Positions 33,914-41,282 of a stretch of DNA of 41,282 nt are shown one piece after another. Each line of letters begins with the position of its first letter. The stretch's first letter is position 1. The position numbers and the translations under genes are program-made. The notes beneath the pieces were generated by a model. The model saw only the letters and a list, made by a program, of their open reading frames with translations, was not told where the DNA came from and searched no databases. The stretch comes from Syntrophobacteraceae bacterium (GTDB taxonomy: Bacteria > Desulfobacterota > Syntrophobacteria > Syntrophobacterales > Syntrophobacteraceae), in NCBI GenBank assembly GCA_018053185.1, contig JAGPLX010000023.1, forward strand, positions 1 to 41,282, written 5' to 3'.

Positions 33914-36574
33914 CTAAAGCTTCTCCTGGAGCAGCTTTCTGGCCAGGTTCAAGGCGTCCTGCAGTTTTTCCGGGCGGTTGCCTCCGGCCTGGGCCATGTC
34001 GGCCCTTCCACCGCCGCTGCCCCCCACTTCGCGGACGATCTCCCGGATCAGTTCTCCGGCATGGACCCGCTGGATCAGATCCGGGGTAACCCCCACCAGC
34101 AGGAACACCTTCGCATCGTAGGCCGATCCCAGGACCACCACCCCGCTTTTCAGTCTTTCCTTGAAACGGTCGTTCATCTCTCGAAGAACCTTGGGATTGT
34201 CGGCCTCGACCCGGGTGATGAGCACCTTTGCCGAGCCGATCTGTTCGGCTTCGGACAGCAGGTCCACGGAACGCCGGGTGGCAAGGGAGGCCCTGATGGA
34301 TTCCAGCTCTTTTTCCAGTTGCTTCTGCGTTGCAAGCAGCTTTTCGAGGCGGTCCGGCACCTCGATGGGGCTGCACTTGAGGATGCCTGCGGCGTGGCGC
34401 AGCATTTCCTGCTGTTTCTGGAGATGCCGGAGGGCGTGGCTTCCTGCCAGGGCTTCGATTCTCCTCACTCCAGCCGCAATCCCCGTCTCCTGAACAATGA
34501 CGAAGAGCCCCAGGTCTCCCGTTCGGTGAGTATGGGTTCCGCCGCAGAGCTCGCGGCTCAGGCCCGGGATTTCCACCAGTCTCACCTCATCTCCGTATTT
34601 CTCCTCGAAAAGGGCCATGGCTCCCGTTTTCATGGCCTGATCGAGGCCCATGACCCGGACCTCGAGGTCCTGGTTTCTTCGGATCTCCTGGTTCACCAGC
34701 CGTTCGATTTCCGAAATCTCCTCGTGGCTGAGGGCCGCAAAGTGCGAGAAGTCGAAGCGCAATCGGTCAGGAGCGACGAGGGACCCTGCCTGCTTCACGT
34801 GGTCTCCCAGCACCCTGCGAAGCACCGCGTGCAGGATGTGGGTGGCGGTATGGTGGAGCGCCGTGTCGCGTCGCAGGTTTTCGTCCACCCGCAAAGTCAC
34901 CTCATCGCCCACCTGCACTCGACCTTCCTCGACCTTGCCCACATGAACAAAAAGGTCTCCGGGGAGCCTCATGGTATTTAGGACCATGATCCGCCCCCCC
35001 GGGGCGAGGATCCAGCCCCGGTCCCCCACCTGTCCCCCGGTTTCTCCGTAGAACGGGGTCTCGGCAGTCACGATCTCGATTTCATCCCCGCCGGCTGCCG
35101 CTTCTTGAACGGAGTTCTCATCCCGCACGACGGCCACCACCTTCGAGCGCGCCTCGAGGGTCTCGTATCCAAGAAAAACCGTCTTGAATCCCGATGCCGA
35201 AAGCTGCCGGTACACCTCGGGAACTTCCCTCTCTCCACTTCCCTTCCAGTGCAGCCGGGACTGTTCCCGCTGTTTTTCCATGAGCTCCTGGAATCCTGCC
35301 TCGTCCACCCGAAGGGCGAAGTCTCTCACCGTATCGCTGACGATATCGATGGGGAACCCGTAGGTATCGTAGAGTTTGAAGATCAGGGAGCCCGGGATGG
35401 ATTTCTCCCCTTCGTCCCGAAGGCGCTTGACCTCCGTCTGGAGCAGCTTCAAACCGAAGTCCAGGGTTTCATTGAATCGTTCCTCCTCGTGGAGTATCAC
35501 CCGTGTGATGAAATTCCTATTATCGAGCAGTTCCGGGTAGGCGTCTTCCATGGAAGTCATGACGGCCCCAACCATCTCATGGAGAAACGGGCGGTCGAGA
35601 CCCAGAAAGCGACCGTGCCGCAAGGCCCGGCGGATGACCCGGCGAAGAACGTAGCCTCGGCCTTCGTTGCCGGGCAGGACGCCGTCATTGACGAGGAATA
35701 CCGCTGCCCGGCTGTGATCGGCGATCACTTTCACGGAAACGTCCTTCTCGGGGCTCTTCCCGTACCGGTACCCGGTCAGGTCTTCGATCCTTGCCATCAT
35801 GGGGGTGAAGAGGTCCGTGTCGTAATTCGAGGGAACCCCCTGCTTGACGGCGGCGATTCTCTCGAGCCCCATGCCGGTGTCGATACTGGGTTTGGGAAGA
35901 GGTTCAAGGACTCCGCTTTCACCGCGGTTGAACTGCATGAACACCAGGTTCCAGAGTTCCAGGTAGCGGTCGCAGTCACAACCGGGTTTGCAGTCCTTCC
36001 TCCCGCAGCCGATCCCCTCCCCTTGATCGATGATGATTTCGGAGCATGGACCGCAAGGGCCCGTATCCCCCATGGCCCAAAAGTTGTCTTTGGTGGGAAA
36101 CTCGAGAATTCGATCAGGGGGCAGGTACCGGGCCCAGAATTGCCGGGCTTCTTCGTCGGGTCCCAGCCTCATGGCCGGATCTCCCTCGTGGACCGTGGCG
36201 TAGAGCTTTTCCTTGGGCAGTCCCATGCATTCGGTGAGAAAAACCCAGGCGAACTCGACGGCATCCTCTTTAAAATAATCGCCGAAGGAGAAATTGCCGA
36301 GCATCTCGAAAAAGGTATGATGCCTTGCGGTCCGGCCGACGTTTTCCAGGTCGTTGTGCTTCCCGCCGGCCCTCATGCACTTCTGGCTGCTGGTTGCCCG
36401 TGAATAGGGCCGCTTTTCCTCCCCCAGAAAGCAACGCTTGAACTGAACCATTCCCGCGTTGGTGAACAGGAGGGTGGGATCGTCGTGAGGAATGAGCGGC
36501 GAACTCTTGACGACGGCATGCTGCCTGTCGCGGAAAAACTCCAAAAAAGCCTTGCGAATCTCCGTGGCTTTCAT
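33914..36574 (-). CDS. alaS: Alanyl-tRNA synthetase
   Basis: AlaS charges tRNA-Ala and edits misacylated Ser and Gly. The 886-residue length is standard. The class II catalytic core opens with MKATEIRKAFLEFF and HDDPTLLFTNAGMVQFKRCF. The editing domain carries the zinc ligands in HHTATHILHAV (HxxxH) and CGGTHTHRTGDLG (CxxxH). The C-terminal oligomerisation domain (about 750-886) has Gly-rich GGSGGGRADMAQAGG. The ATG at 36574 has GAGGAG 8 nt upstream; the frame is open 13 codons further, which overlaps the recA stop. It follows recA after 19 nt, so the two genes are likely cotranscribed. Confidence 0.97.
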   Translation of the reverse strand: MKATEIRKAFLEFFRDRQHAVVKSSPLIPHDDPTLLFTNAGMVQFKRCFLGEEKRPYSRATSSQKCMRAGGKHNDLENVGRTARHHTFFEMLGNFSFGDYFKEDAVEFAWVFLTECMGLPKEKLYATVHEGDPAMRLGPDEEARQFWARYLPPDRILEFPTKDNFWAMGDTGPCGPCSEIIIDQGEGIGCGRKDCKPGCDCDRYLELWNLVFMQFNRGESGVLEPLPKPSIDTGMGLERIAAVKQGVPSNYDTDLFTPMMARIEDLTGYRYGKSPEKDVSVKVIADHSRAAVFLVNDGVLPGNEGRGYVLRRVIRRALRHGRFLGLDRPFLHEMVGAVMTSMEDAYPELLDNRNFITRVILHEEERFNETLDFGLKLLQTEVKRLRDEGEKSIPGSLIFKLYDTYGFPIDIVSDTVRDFALRVDEAGFQELMEKQREQSRLHWKGSGEREVPEVYRQLSASGFKTVFLGYETLEARSKVVAVVRDENSVQEAAAGGDEIEIVTAETPFYGETGGQVGDRGWILAPGGRIMVLNTMRLPGDLFVHVGKVEEGRVQVGDEVTLRVDENLRRDTALHHTATHILHAVLRRVLGDHVKQAGSLVAPDRLRFDFSHFAALSHEEISEIERLVNQEIRRNQDLEVRVMGLDQAMKTGAMALFEEKYGDEVRLVEIPGLSRELCGGTHTHRTGDLGLFVIVQETGIAAGVRRIEALAGSHALRHLQKQQEMLRHAAGILKCSPIEVPDRLEKLLATQKQLEKELESIRASLATRRSVDLLSEAEQIGSAKVLITRVEADNPKVLREMNDRFKERLKSGVVVLGSAYDAKVFLLVGVTPDLIQRVHAGELIREIVREVGGSGGGRADMAQAGGNRPEKLQDALNLARKLLQEKL

Positions 36575-36593
36575 TCCAGGGTCTCCTCGATCC

Positions 36594-37628
36594 TCAATCC
36601 GTTGCCGGGGCATCCGGCCCGCTGCCCGGAAATCTCAGGTTATGGGCCTGGCGGGTCTTGCGTTCGATTTCCAGGAAAAGATCAGGATGCTCCTTCAAAA
36701 AACTTTTGGCGTTTTCCCGGCCCTGTCCCAGGCGTTCTCCGCCGTACGAGTACCAGGTGCCCGATTTATCGACAATGCCCGTTTCCACCGCCAGGTCCAG
36801 GACGTCTCCCTCCCTGGAGATTCCCCGACCGTAAATCACATCAAACTCCACTTCTTTGAAGGGAGGAGCAATCTTGTTCTTGACGACTTTGACCCGGGTC
36901 CGGTTTCCCACCAGTTCCTGCCCCTCCTTGATGGGACCCACTCTTCGAATCTCCATGCGCATGGTGGAATAGAATTTCAGGGCGTTTCCGCCGGTGGTGG
37001 TTTCGGGTGACCCGTAGATGACGCCGATCTTCATCCGGATCTGGTTGATGAAGATGACGGAGGTCTTGGATTTGCTGATGGAAGATACCAGCTTGCGAAG
37101 GGCCTGGCTCATGAGTCTCGCCTGAAGACCCACATGGGGATCTCCCATCTCGCCGTCGATTTCCGCCTTGGGCACCAGCGCGGCCACGGAGTCCACCACG
37201 ATGACGTCCACGGCGTTACTGCGAACCAGGATCTCGGCAATTTCCAGGGCCTGTTCCCCATAGTCCGGCTGGCTGATGAGCAAGTCTTCGACCTGCACCC
37301 CGAGTTTCCTGGCATAATGGACATCCAGGGCGTGTTCCGCATCGATGAAGGCGGCCAGACCGCCCAATTTCTGGGCTTCCGCTATAATGTGAAGGGCGAG
37401 GGTGGTCTTCCCCGAGGATTCGGGGCCGAAGATCTCGACAATCCGCCCCCGCGCGATGCCTCCGATTCCCAGAGCCAGGTCCAGGGAAAGGCAGCCGGTC
37501 GAGATCACGGGGATTTCCACCTGGTGGGCGCTTTCTCCCAGGCGCATGATGGCGCCTTTGCCGCAGGAGCGCTCGATCTGCGATATGGCCGTGTCGATGG
37601 CCTTTTGCCTGTCGTCGGTGACTCCCAT
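36594..37628 (-). CDS. recA: Recombinase RecA
   Basis: RecA forms the filament that catalyses homologous strand exchange and triggers LexA cleavage. The 344-residue protein has Walker [19 protein letters not shown], the DNA-binding loop L1 [20 protein letters not shown] and L2 starting [20 protein letters not shown], all intact. The ATG at 37628 is preceded by AAAGGAG and 7 nt; upstream in-frame ATGs at 37691 and later lack such a signal. The C-terminus is short, without the long acidic tail seen in some species. alaS follows after 19 nt; no recX is between them. I did not find a convincing LexA box upstream. Confidence 0.97.
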   Translation of the reverse strand: MGVTDDRQKAIDTAISQIERSCGKGAIMRLGESAHQVEIPVISTGCLSLDLALGIGGIARGRIVEIFGPESSGKTTLALHIIAEAQKLGGLAAFIDAEHALDVHYARKLGVQVEDLLISQPDYGEQALEIAEILVRSNAVDVIVVDSVAALVPKAEIDGEMGDPHVGLQARLMSQALRKLVSSISKSKTSVIFINQIRMKIGVIYGSPETTTGGNALKFYSTMRMEIRRVGPIKEGQELVGNRTRVKVVKNKIAPPFKEVEFDVIYGRGISREGDVLDLAVETGIVDKSGTWYSYGGERLGQGRENAKSFLKEHPDLFLEIERKTRQAHNLRFPGSGPDAPATD

Positions 37629-37803
37629 CCGGGATCTCCTTTCCATGGGGTGAATGCAGCGATCCTCTTCCGCAAGGACAAAAGAGCTCAAAAGCTATGG
37701 AACATCAAGGGGTTCACTGGATATAAGGCATTGCGCGGGCAGTGGTTGGACTCATTGCGGCATCCACCCGGATCCTCCTTCCGCTCCGAGCGCCTCGGGA
37801 AGA

Positions 37804-38370
37804 TCACCCCTCGGCGAATCGCGCCCGGTACAAGGGAGTGTAGTGCGCGCCGCCTGGATACAGATCACTTTTATACAGCACAAGGTCCGTGACGTCAAAA
37901 GCTTCTGTCCGGAACCCCTGGTTGGCCAGCAGGGCTTCCTGCAGTGCCTGCATCGGTCCGCGTCCCTTGACGCGCCCGAGGGTCAGATGAGGCCGGAAGG
38001 TCCGGTCTTCCGGATCGAAACCCATAGGCGCCAGGGCCGCCTCCACCTTCGAGTGCAAGCGACGTACCCCATCGAGATCCCCTTTTATGCCGACCCAGAC
38101 CACCCGCATTTGCCGGATGGAGGGAAAAGCCCCGCATCCTCCCGGCTGCAGTCGAAAGGGTGTGGAGGACCCCGCAATCTCCTCCAGTGCCTCCTGGATC
38201 TCTGGGACTGCATCCGGCGACACATTCCCCAGAAACTTGAGGGTCAGGTGAATGCGTTCCGGCTTCACCCATGCCACCGGGGCGCCGCTCTTTTTGAAGA
38301 CCCGGATCAGCTCCCCCAGGGACTCGAGAACGGGAACCGGCAGGTCAAGGGCCACAAAAGATCGTATCAT
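37804..38370 (-). CDS. thpR: RNA 2',3'-cyclic phosphodiesterase (2'-5' RNA ligase family)
   Basis: The 188-residue protein belongs to the 2H phosphoesterase family. Its two HxT motifs are HLTLKFLGNV (about residue 40) and HLTLGRVKGRG (about residue 126), each supplying a catalytic His. The start MIRSFVALDLPVPV is typical. ThpR opens 2',3'-cyclic phosphate ends of RNA and ligates tRNA halves in vitro; the physiological role is uncertain. The ATG at 38370 has GGAGGG 9 nt upstream and overlaps the end of cinA by 26 nt, so it is translationally linked to cinA. Placement after cinA is common in delta-proteobacteria. Confidence 0.92.
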   Translation of the reverse strand: MIRSFVALDLPVPVLESLGELIRVFKKSGAPVAWVKPERIHLTLKFLGNVSPDAVPEIQEALEEIAGSSTPFRLQPGGCGAFPSIRQMRVVWVGIKGDLDGVRRLHSKVEAALAPMGFDPEDRTFRPHLTLGRVKGRGPMQALQEALLANQGFRTEAFDVTDLVLYKSDLYPGGAHYTPLYRARFAEG

Positions 38371-39655
38371 CAAACAGGACCCTCCATAGTAGTGCCAGGG
38401 CCGCATGGGCGGCGCATTCCTGAACGTGGCTCCGGCTTCCCCTGAAGCAGTGCTTCTCCACCACGCCGCCCCGTTCCGTCGAGCAGCCTGTGAACACCGT
38501 GCCCACGGGCTTCAGGGGAGTGCCTCCCGTGGGTCCGGCAATGCCGGTAACGGACACGGACACCTCGCTCTTGGCCTCCCTTCGCGCTCCTTCCGCCATG
38601 GCCCGGGCGACGGGTTCACTCACGGCGCCGTGCAGTTCGATCATCTGCCGGGAAACCCGAAGCAACTCGACTTTCGCCTGATCGCTGTACGTGACGTAGG
38701 CCCGGTCGAAATACTTGGAAGCCCCCGGCACCGCCGTGATCCGCCGGGACAGGAGTCCCCCCGTGCAGGACTCCGCCAGGGAAAGCTTCCACCCTTTCTC
38801 GAGAAGCTTTCTGCCGATCACCACCTCGAGGCTTTCCTCGTCGATTCCACTGATATACCGGCGTCCGATCCGTTCGATGACTTCCTCTCGGGCCTCGAGA
38901 ATCCTCCGTTCCGCCTCCTCCCTGGTATCCGCAGATACGGAAAGAGTGACCCAGTTCTCGCCTGTTTGAGGCAGGTACCCGACTTCAACCCCGGCCTCCT
39001 CGCAGGCCAGGCGGCGCAGGCGTCGGTTCAGTTCGGATTCCGTGAGACCCTGGGTTCTCAGGATCTGTTTCTTGTAGACACGGCGGCGCGGGAATCTTCG
39101 ATCAAGCCCGGGAATCACGTGTTGGGCCATCAGGGTCCTCATTTCATGAGGAACCCCCGGCAACAGGAAACAGGGAATCCCATCGTGATCGAGAAAAAAC
39201 CCCGCCGTCTCCGTTCCCAGTTTGACGGCTCCCTCGGGCAACTCGGCGAGTTTCGATGCGTGTTCGGTCCAGGAGATCCCACGTTCGGCCAGTCGTTTTT
39301 CCAACGACCTGGCGTATTCGATGTCCATAACGAGGGGACGATGGAACGCCTTGGCCACCGCGGCACAGGTGCGGTCGTCGTCCGTGGGCCCCAGCCCCCC
39401 GGTCACAATGAGGAAACGGACCCCATTGCCAACGCATTGGCACAGGGCGCGTACGATCATCTCCTCCCGGTCCCCGATGGTGAGGATGCAGTCCAGGCGA
39501 AAGCCGTGGGACCGGAGAGTCGAGGCAATGTAATGGGCGTTCCCGTTGGGGATGTCCCCGCTCAGGAGCTCATCCCCGATGGTGATGAGGCACCCGACAA
39601 CCTCCTCGACACACTCCGCCGCTTCTTGTCTCGATGTCACGACGTTGGTTTCCAT
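38345..39655 (-). CDS. cinA: CinA-family protein with NMN deamidase domain
   Basis: The 436-residue protein combines an N-terminal MoaB/Mog-like domain (about 20-185; TIGDELLSGDIPNGNAHYIA, VTGGLGPTDDDRT, LPGVPHEM) with a C-terminal PncC domain (about 270-425; SLAESCTGGLLSRRITAVPG, SVTGIAGPTGGTPLKPVGTV). CinA salvages pyridine nucleotides: the N-domain hydrolyses ADP-ribose type compounds and the C-domain deamidates NMN. Both catalytic regions are intact. The ATG at 39655 has AAAGGA 8 nt upstream. It lies 12 nt after larC and overlaps thpR, which gives a three-gene operon. The first 20 residues are extra compared with many homologues, so a slightly later start is possible. Confidence 0.93.
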   Translation of the reverse strand: METNVVTSRQEAAECVEEVVGCLITIGDELLSGDIPNGNAHYIASTLRSHGFRLDCILTIGDREEMIVRALCQCVGNGVRFLIVTGGLGPTDDDRTCAAVAKAFHRPLVMDIEYARSLEKRLAERGISWTEHASKLAELPEGAVKLGTETAGFFLDHDGIPCFLLPGVPHEMRTLMAQHVIPGLDRRFPRRRVYKKQILRTQGLTESELNRRLRRLACEEAGVEVGYLPQTGENWVTLSVSADTREEAERRILEAREEVIERIGRRYISGIDEESLEVVIGRKLLEKGWKLSLAESCTGGLLSRRITAVPGASKYFDRAYVTYSDQAKVELLRVSRQMIELHGAVSEPVARAMAEGARREAKSEVSVSVTGIAGPTGGTPLKPVGTVFTGCSTERGGVVEKHCFRGSRSHVQECAAHAALALLWRVLFDDTIFCGP

Positions 39656-39667
39656 GGAGCGAATCCT

Positions 39668-40834
39668 TTATTTTCGGCCACCGGCCAGGAGGGAAATTTC
39701 TTCGTAGACCTGGCGCAAGGGAAGTCGCCCGGCCTTGGCGATCCGCTTGCAGTCGTCGTATTCAGGCGTAAAGCGAACGGCCCCTCCGGGAAGCCGGGCT
39801 TCCTTGACACGGCATGGGCCATGAGGGGTCTCGAGAACCTTCACCTCCCTGGGAAGTTCGATCCGCTCCACTTCCTGAATGCGAATTCCCAGGCTGGTGG
39901 TCTCCCGGAAGAGCACCTCGGCCACAGGGGCTTGAAGAGACGGGTCGCAGAGGATGCGCAACAGGATTCCAGGCCGGTTCTTCTTCATCTGCATGGGAAC
40001 GAGGGAAACGTCCAGAACACCCAGAGACAGCAGTTGTTCCATGGTGTGATCGTAGAATTCGGGGTTCATGTCGTCGATATTGGTTTCGATCATCAGGAGC
40101 TTGCGGCGGTTCCAGGCAGTCCATTCCTTGCCGCAGACGATCCTCAGCACGTTGGGGGGGCTTGCCTGAGGGTGACTCCCGACGCCGTACCCCACAGACC
40201 GGACCACCATGGGGGGCATGGGACCGAAAGACTCGACCAGGGCTCCCAGAAGTGCAGCTCCTGTGGGAGTCACCAGTTCCCGCTCGATACCGTTGTCGTA
40301 AACGGGAATTCCCTCGAGAAGGGCCACCGTCGCCGGAGCCGGGATGGGAAGGGCGCCGTGACGGGTTTGAACGAACCCTCTTCCGAGGGGAAGGGGGGAG
40401 GCGAAGACCCGTTCGATGCCGAGCTGTTGCAGCGCGGCGACGGCCCCCACGATGTCCAGGATCGAGTCCGCGGCCCCGATTTCATGAAAATGGACCTGGT
40501 CCACGGGAACGCAGTGCACCCGGGATTCAGCCTCGGCAAGGCGACGGAACACCTCGAGGCTCCTGGTTCGAACCACGGGATCGAGGTCGCCGGATCCGAT
40601 CAAACGGCGGATATCTTCGAAGGAACGAAAAGGCTGTTCCCGCACCACGAATTCGACCCGCACTCCCCCGACTGCCCCTCGAAAATCCCGGCGGACGTGG
40701 ATGTCGTATCCCTCGATGGGGAGCCTGGCCAGCTCCTCCCTGAAGACCTTCTCGGGGAGCCCCAGGTCCAGCAGAGCCCCCAGCATCATGTCTCCGCTGA
40801 TGCCGGAGAAGCAGTCCAAATAGGCAAGTTTCAT
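39668..40834 (-). CDS. larC: Nickel insertion protein LarC (nickel-pincer cofactor synthesis)
   Basis: LarC inserts nickel into the pyridinium-dithiocarboxylate cofactor of lactate racemase-like enzymes, using CTP. The 388-residue protein is one unbroken chain covering both halves that are joined by a frameshift in Lactobacillus plantarum. The N-terminus KLAYLDCFSGISGDMMLGAL is diagnostic, followed by HFHEIGAADSILDIVGAVAA, LVTPTGAALLGAL and, in the C-half, ETNIDDMNPEFYDHTMEQLL and EYDDCKRIA. The ATG at 40834 follows AGAGGGAAGAG; an earlier frame start at 40930 adds an unlike leader. No larA, larB or larE is nearby, so the client enzyme is encoded elsewhere. It heads the larC-cinA-thpR cluster. 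Confidence 0.93.
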   Translation of the reverse strand: MKLAYLDCFSGISGDMMLGALLDLGLPEKVFREELARLPIEGYDIHVRRDFRGAVGGVRVEFVVREQPFRSFEDIRRLIGSGDLDPVVRTRSLEVFRRLAEAESRVHCVPVDQVHFHEIGAADSILDIVGAVAALQQLGIERVFASPLPLGRGFVQTRHGALPIPAPATVALLEGIPVYDNGIERELVTPTGAALLGALVESFGPMPPMVVRSVGYGVGSHPQASPPNVLRIVCGKEWTAWNRRKLLMIETNIDDMNPEFYDHTMEQLLSLGVLDVSLVPMQMKKNRPGILLRILCDPSLQAPVAEVLFRETTSLGIRIQEVERIELPREVKVLETPHGPCRVKEARLPGGAVRFTPEYDDCKRIAKAGRLPLRQVYEEISLLAGGRK

Positions 40835-41004
40835 CTCTTCCCTCTTGTTCTCGGGTTGGAAGCCATGGATGTTCCCCGAGGGGTCGTCCTGAAGCATCTC
40901 CCTCTGCAGGGAGCTTACCTTCCAGGGCATGCCGAGGGGGCGGGTCTATCAAGCTGTGATCTTAATAGAACTCCCGGATGCTTGACAACACCCTGCAGAA
41001 GGTC

Positions 41005-41034
41005 TTGACACCTAATAGGGGCGAATGCTAGGTT
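41005..41034 (+). promoter_or_regulatory. Promoter for the serine tRNA genes
   Basis: TTGACA (41005-41010) is a perfect -35. TAGGTT (41029-41034) follows after 18 bases as the -10. Transcription would start about 25 nt before the first tRNA. An additional TTGACA at 40982-40987 has no fitting -10. Confidence 0.55.
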
Positions 41035-41066
41035 TTTGAACCCTGTTCCTGCGAGAAGTCCGAGTC

Positions 41067-41159
41067 GGAGGGATGGCCGAGTGGTTTAAGGCGGCGGTCT
41101 TGAAAACCGTTGTTCCGTTAGCAGCGGAGCCGTGGGTTCGAATCCTACTCCCTCCGCCA
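41067..41159 (+). tRNA. tRNA-Ser (anticodon TGA)
   Basis: The 7-bp acceptor GGAGGGA pairs with TCCCTCC. The D arm (TGGCCGAGTGGTTTAAGGC), anticodon loop CTTGAAA with TGA, a long class II variable arm, the GGTTCGAATCC T arm and encoded CCA (41157-41159) are all visible. Total length is 93 nt. It reads UCA and related codons. It is not tRNA-Sec: the acceptor is 7 bp and the rest is ordinary for serine. Confidence 0.97.
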
Positions 41160-41178
41160 TTACAAGCAGTCAGGTTTC

Positions 41179-41271
41179 GGAGAGATGGCCGAGTCGGCTG
41201 AAGGCGCTCGCCTGCTAAGCGAGTGTTGGGGGAAACTTCAACCGAGGGTTCGAATCCCTCTCTCTCCGCCA
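41179..41271 (+). tRNA. tRNA-Ser (anticodon GCT)
   Basis: GGAGAGA pairs with TCTCTCC. The anticodon stem CTCGC/GCGAG encloses CTGCTAA with anticodon GCT, followed by a long variable arm, the GGTTCGAATCC T arm and encoded CCA (41269-41271). Length is 93 nt. It lies 19 nt after the first tRNA, probably on the same transcript, and reads AGC/AGU. Confidence 0.97.
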
Positions 41272-41282
41272 CAGATAAGAAA

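Noticed and set aside
37629-37803. LexA operator before recA
   Set aside because: No match to the palindromes known for LexA of E. coli, Bacillus or Geobacter type could be found by eye.
38405-41008. Plus-strand open frame of 867 codons
   Set aside because: It lies antisense to cinA and larC, both unmistakable. It is a GC-rich shadow frame.
41012-41272. Minus-strand open frame of 86 codons containing EREGFEPS
   Set aside because: It is the antisense of the two serine tRNA genes, a well-known spurious translation.
1-41282. CRISPR arrays, insertion sequences, prophage genes
   Set aside because: No regularly spaced direct repeats, transposase or phage proteins were seen on either strand.

Overview
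The window (about 41.3 kb, high GC) looks like the chromosome of an anaerobic delta-proteobacterium (Desulfobacterota). The nearest match by protein style is the Syntrophobacter/Desulfacinum group. This placement is inferred from the sigma-54 style two-component system, the aconitase type, the very large HD-like protein, and a probable selenoprotein of a small two-CXXC kind. It has not been tested by a search. Nearly all DNA is housekeeping or signalling genes. I see no phage, insertion sequence, CRISPR array or integron.

Layout from left to right. (1) 1-6425, minus strand: a truncated methyl-accepting chemotaxis protein, a small unrecognised protein, and a hybrid histidine kinase with its NtrC-type sigma-54 activator. 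(2) 6901-10256: an Rnk-like protein, a small membrane protein, a long gene-poor stretch, and a TPR protein. (3) 10530-18366: Mg2+ transporter MgtE, glycogen synthase, IspG, a RelA/SpoT-type enzyme with a damaged hydrolase motif, an ABM-domain protein, and HU. (4) 18971-25653: aconitase, converging on a 1571-residue protein with a degenerate HD domain. (5) 25827-30567: PgpA, a VanZ-like protein, a tandem pair of HtrA-like proteases, and a fusion of a CarS-like membrane enzyme to a metallophosphoesterase. (6) 30668-33258: a short RpoD-type sigma factor with a clear promoter, and a TGS-domain GTPase. (7) 33423-33590: a short gene absent from ordinary ORF lists because an in-frame TGA interrupts it. 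It has its own promoter, a strong ribosome binding site, CXXC motifs on both sides of the TGA, and an 8-bp hairpin starting 13 nt after the TGA. It is the best candidate for an overlooked system here, a UGA-decoded selenoprotein. (8) 33914-41271: alaS, recA, thpR, cinA and larC on the minus strand, then two serine tRNA genes on the plus strand.

Functional links. The kinase and NtrC-type regulator are 7 nt apart and form a pair. alaS and recA are 19 nt apart, and larC-cinA-thpR run with a 12-nt gap and a 26-nt overlap, so each set is probably cotranscribed. The two proteases overlap by one base. Several intergenic regions hold structure that genes do not explain: two diverged copies of a repeat downstream of rnk and of hup, an imperfect hairpin of almost 80 nt at 8693-8770, and a perfect 11-bp hairpin between the kinase and rnk.
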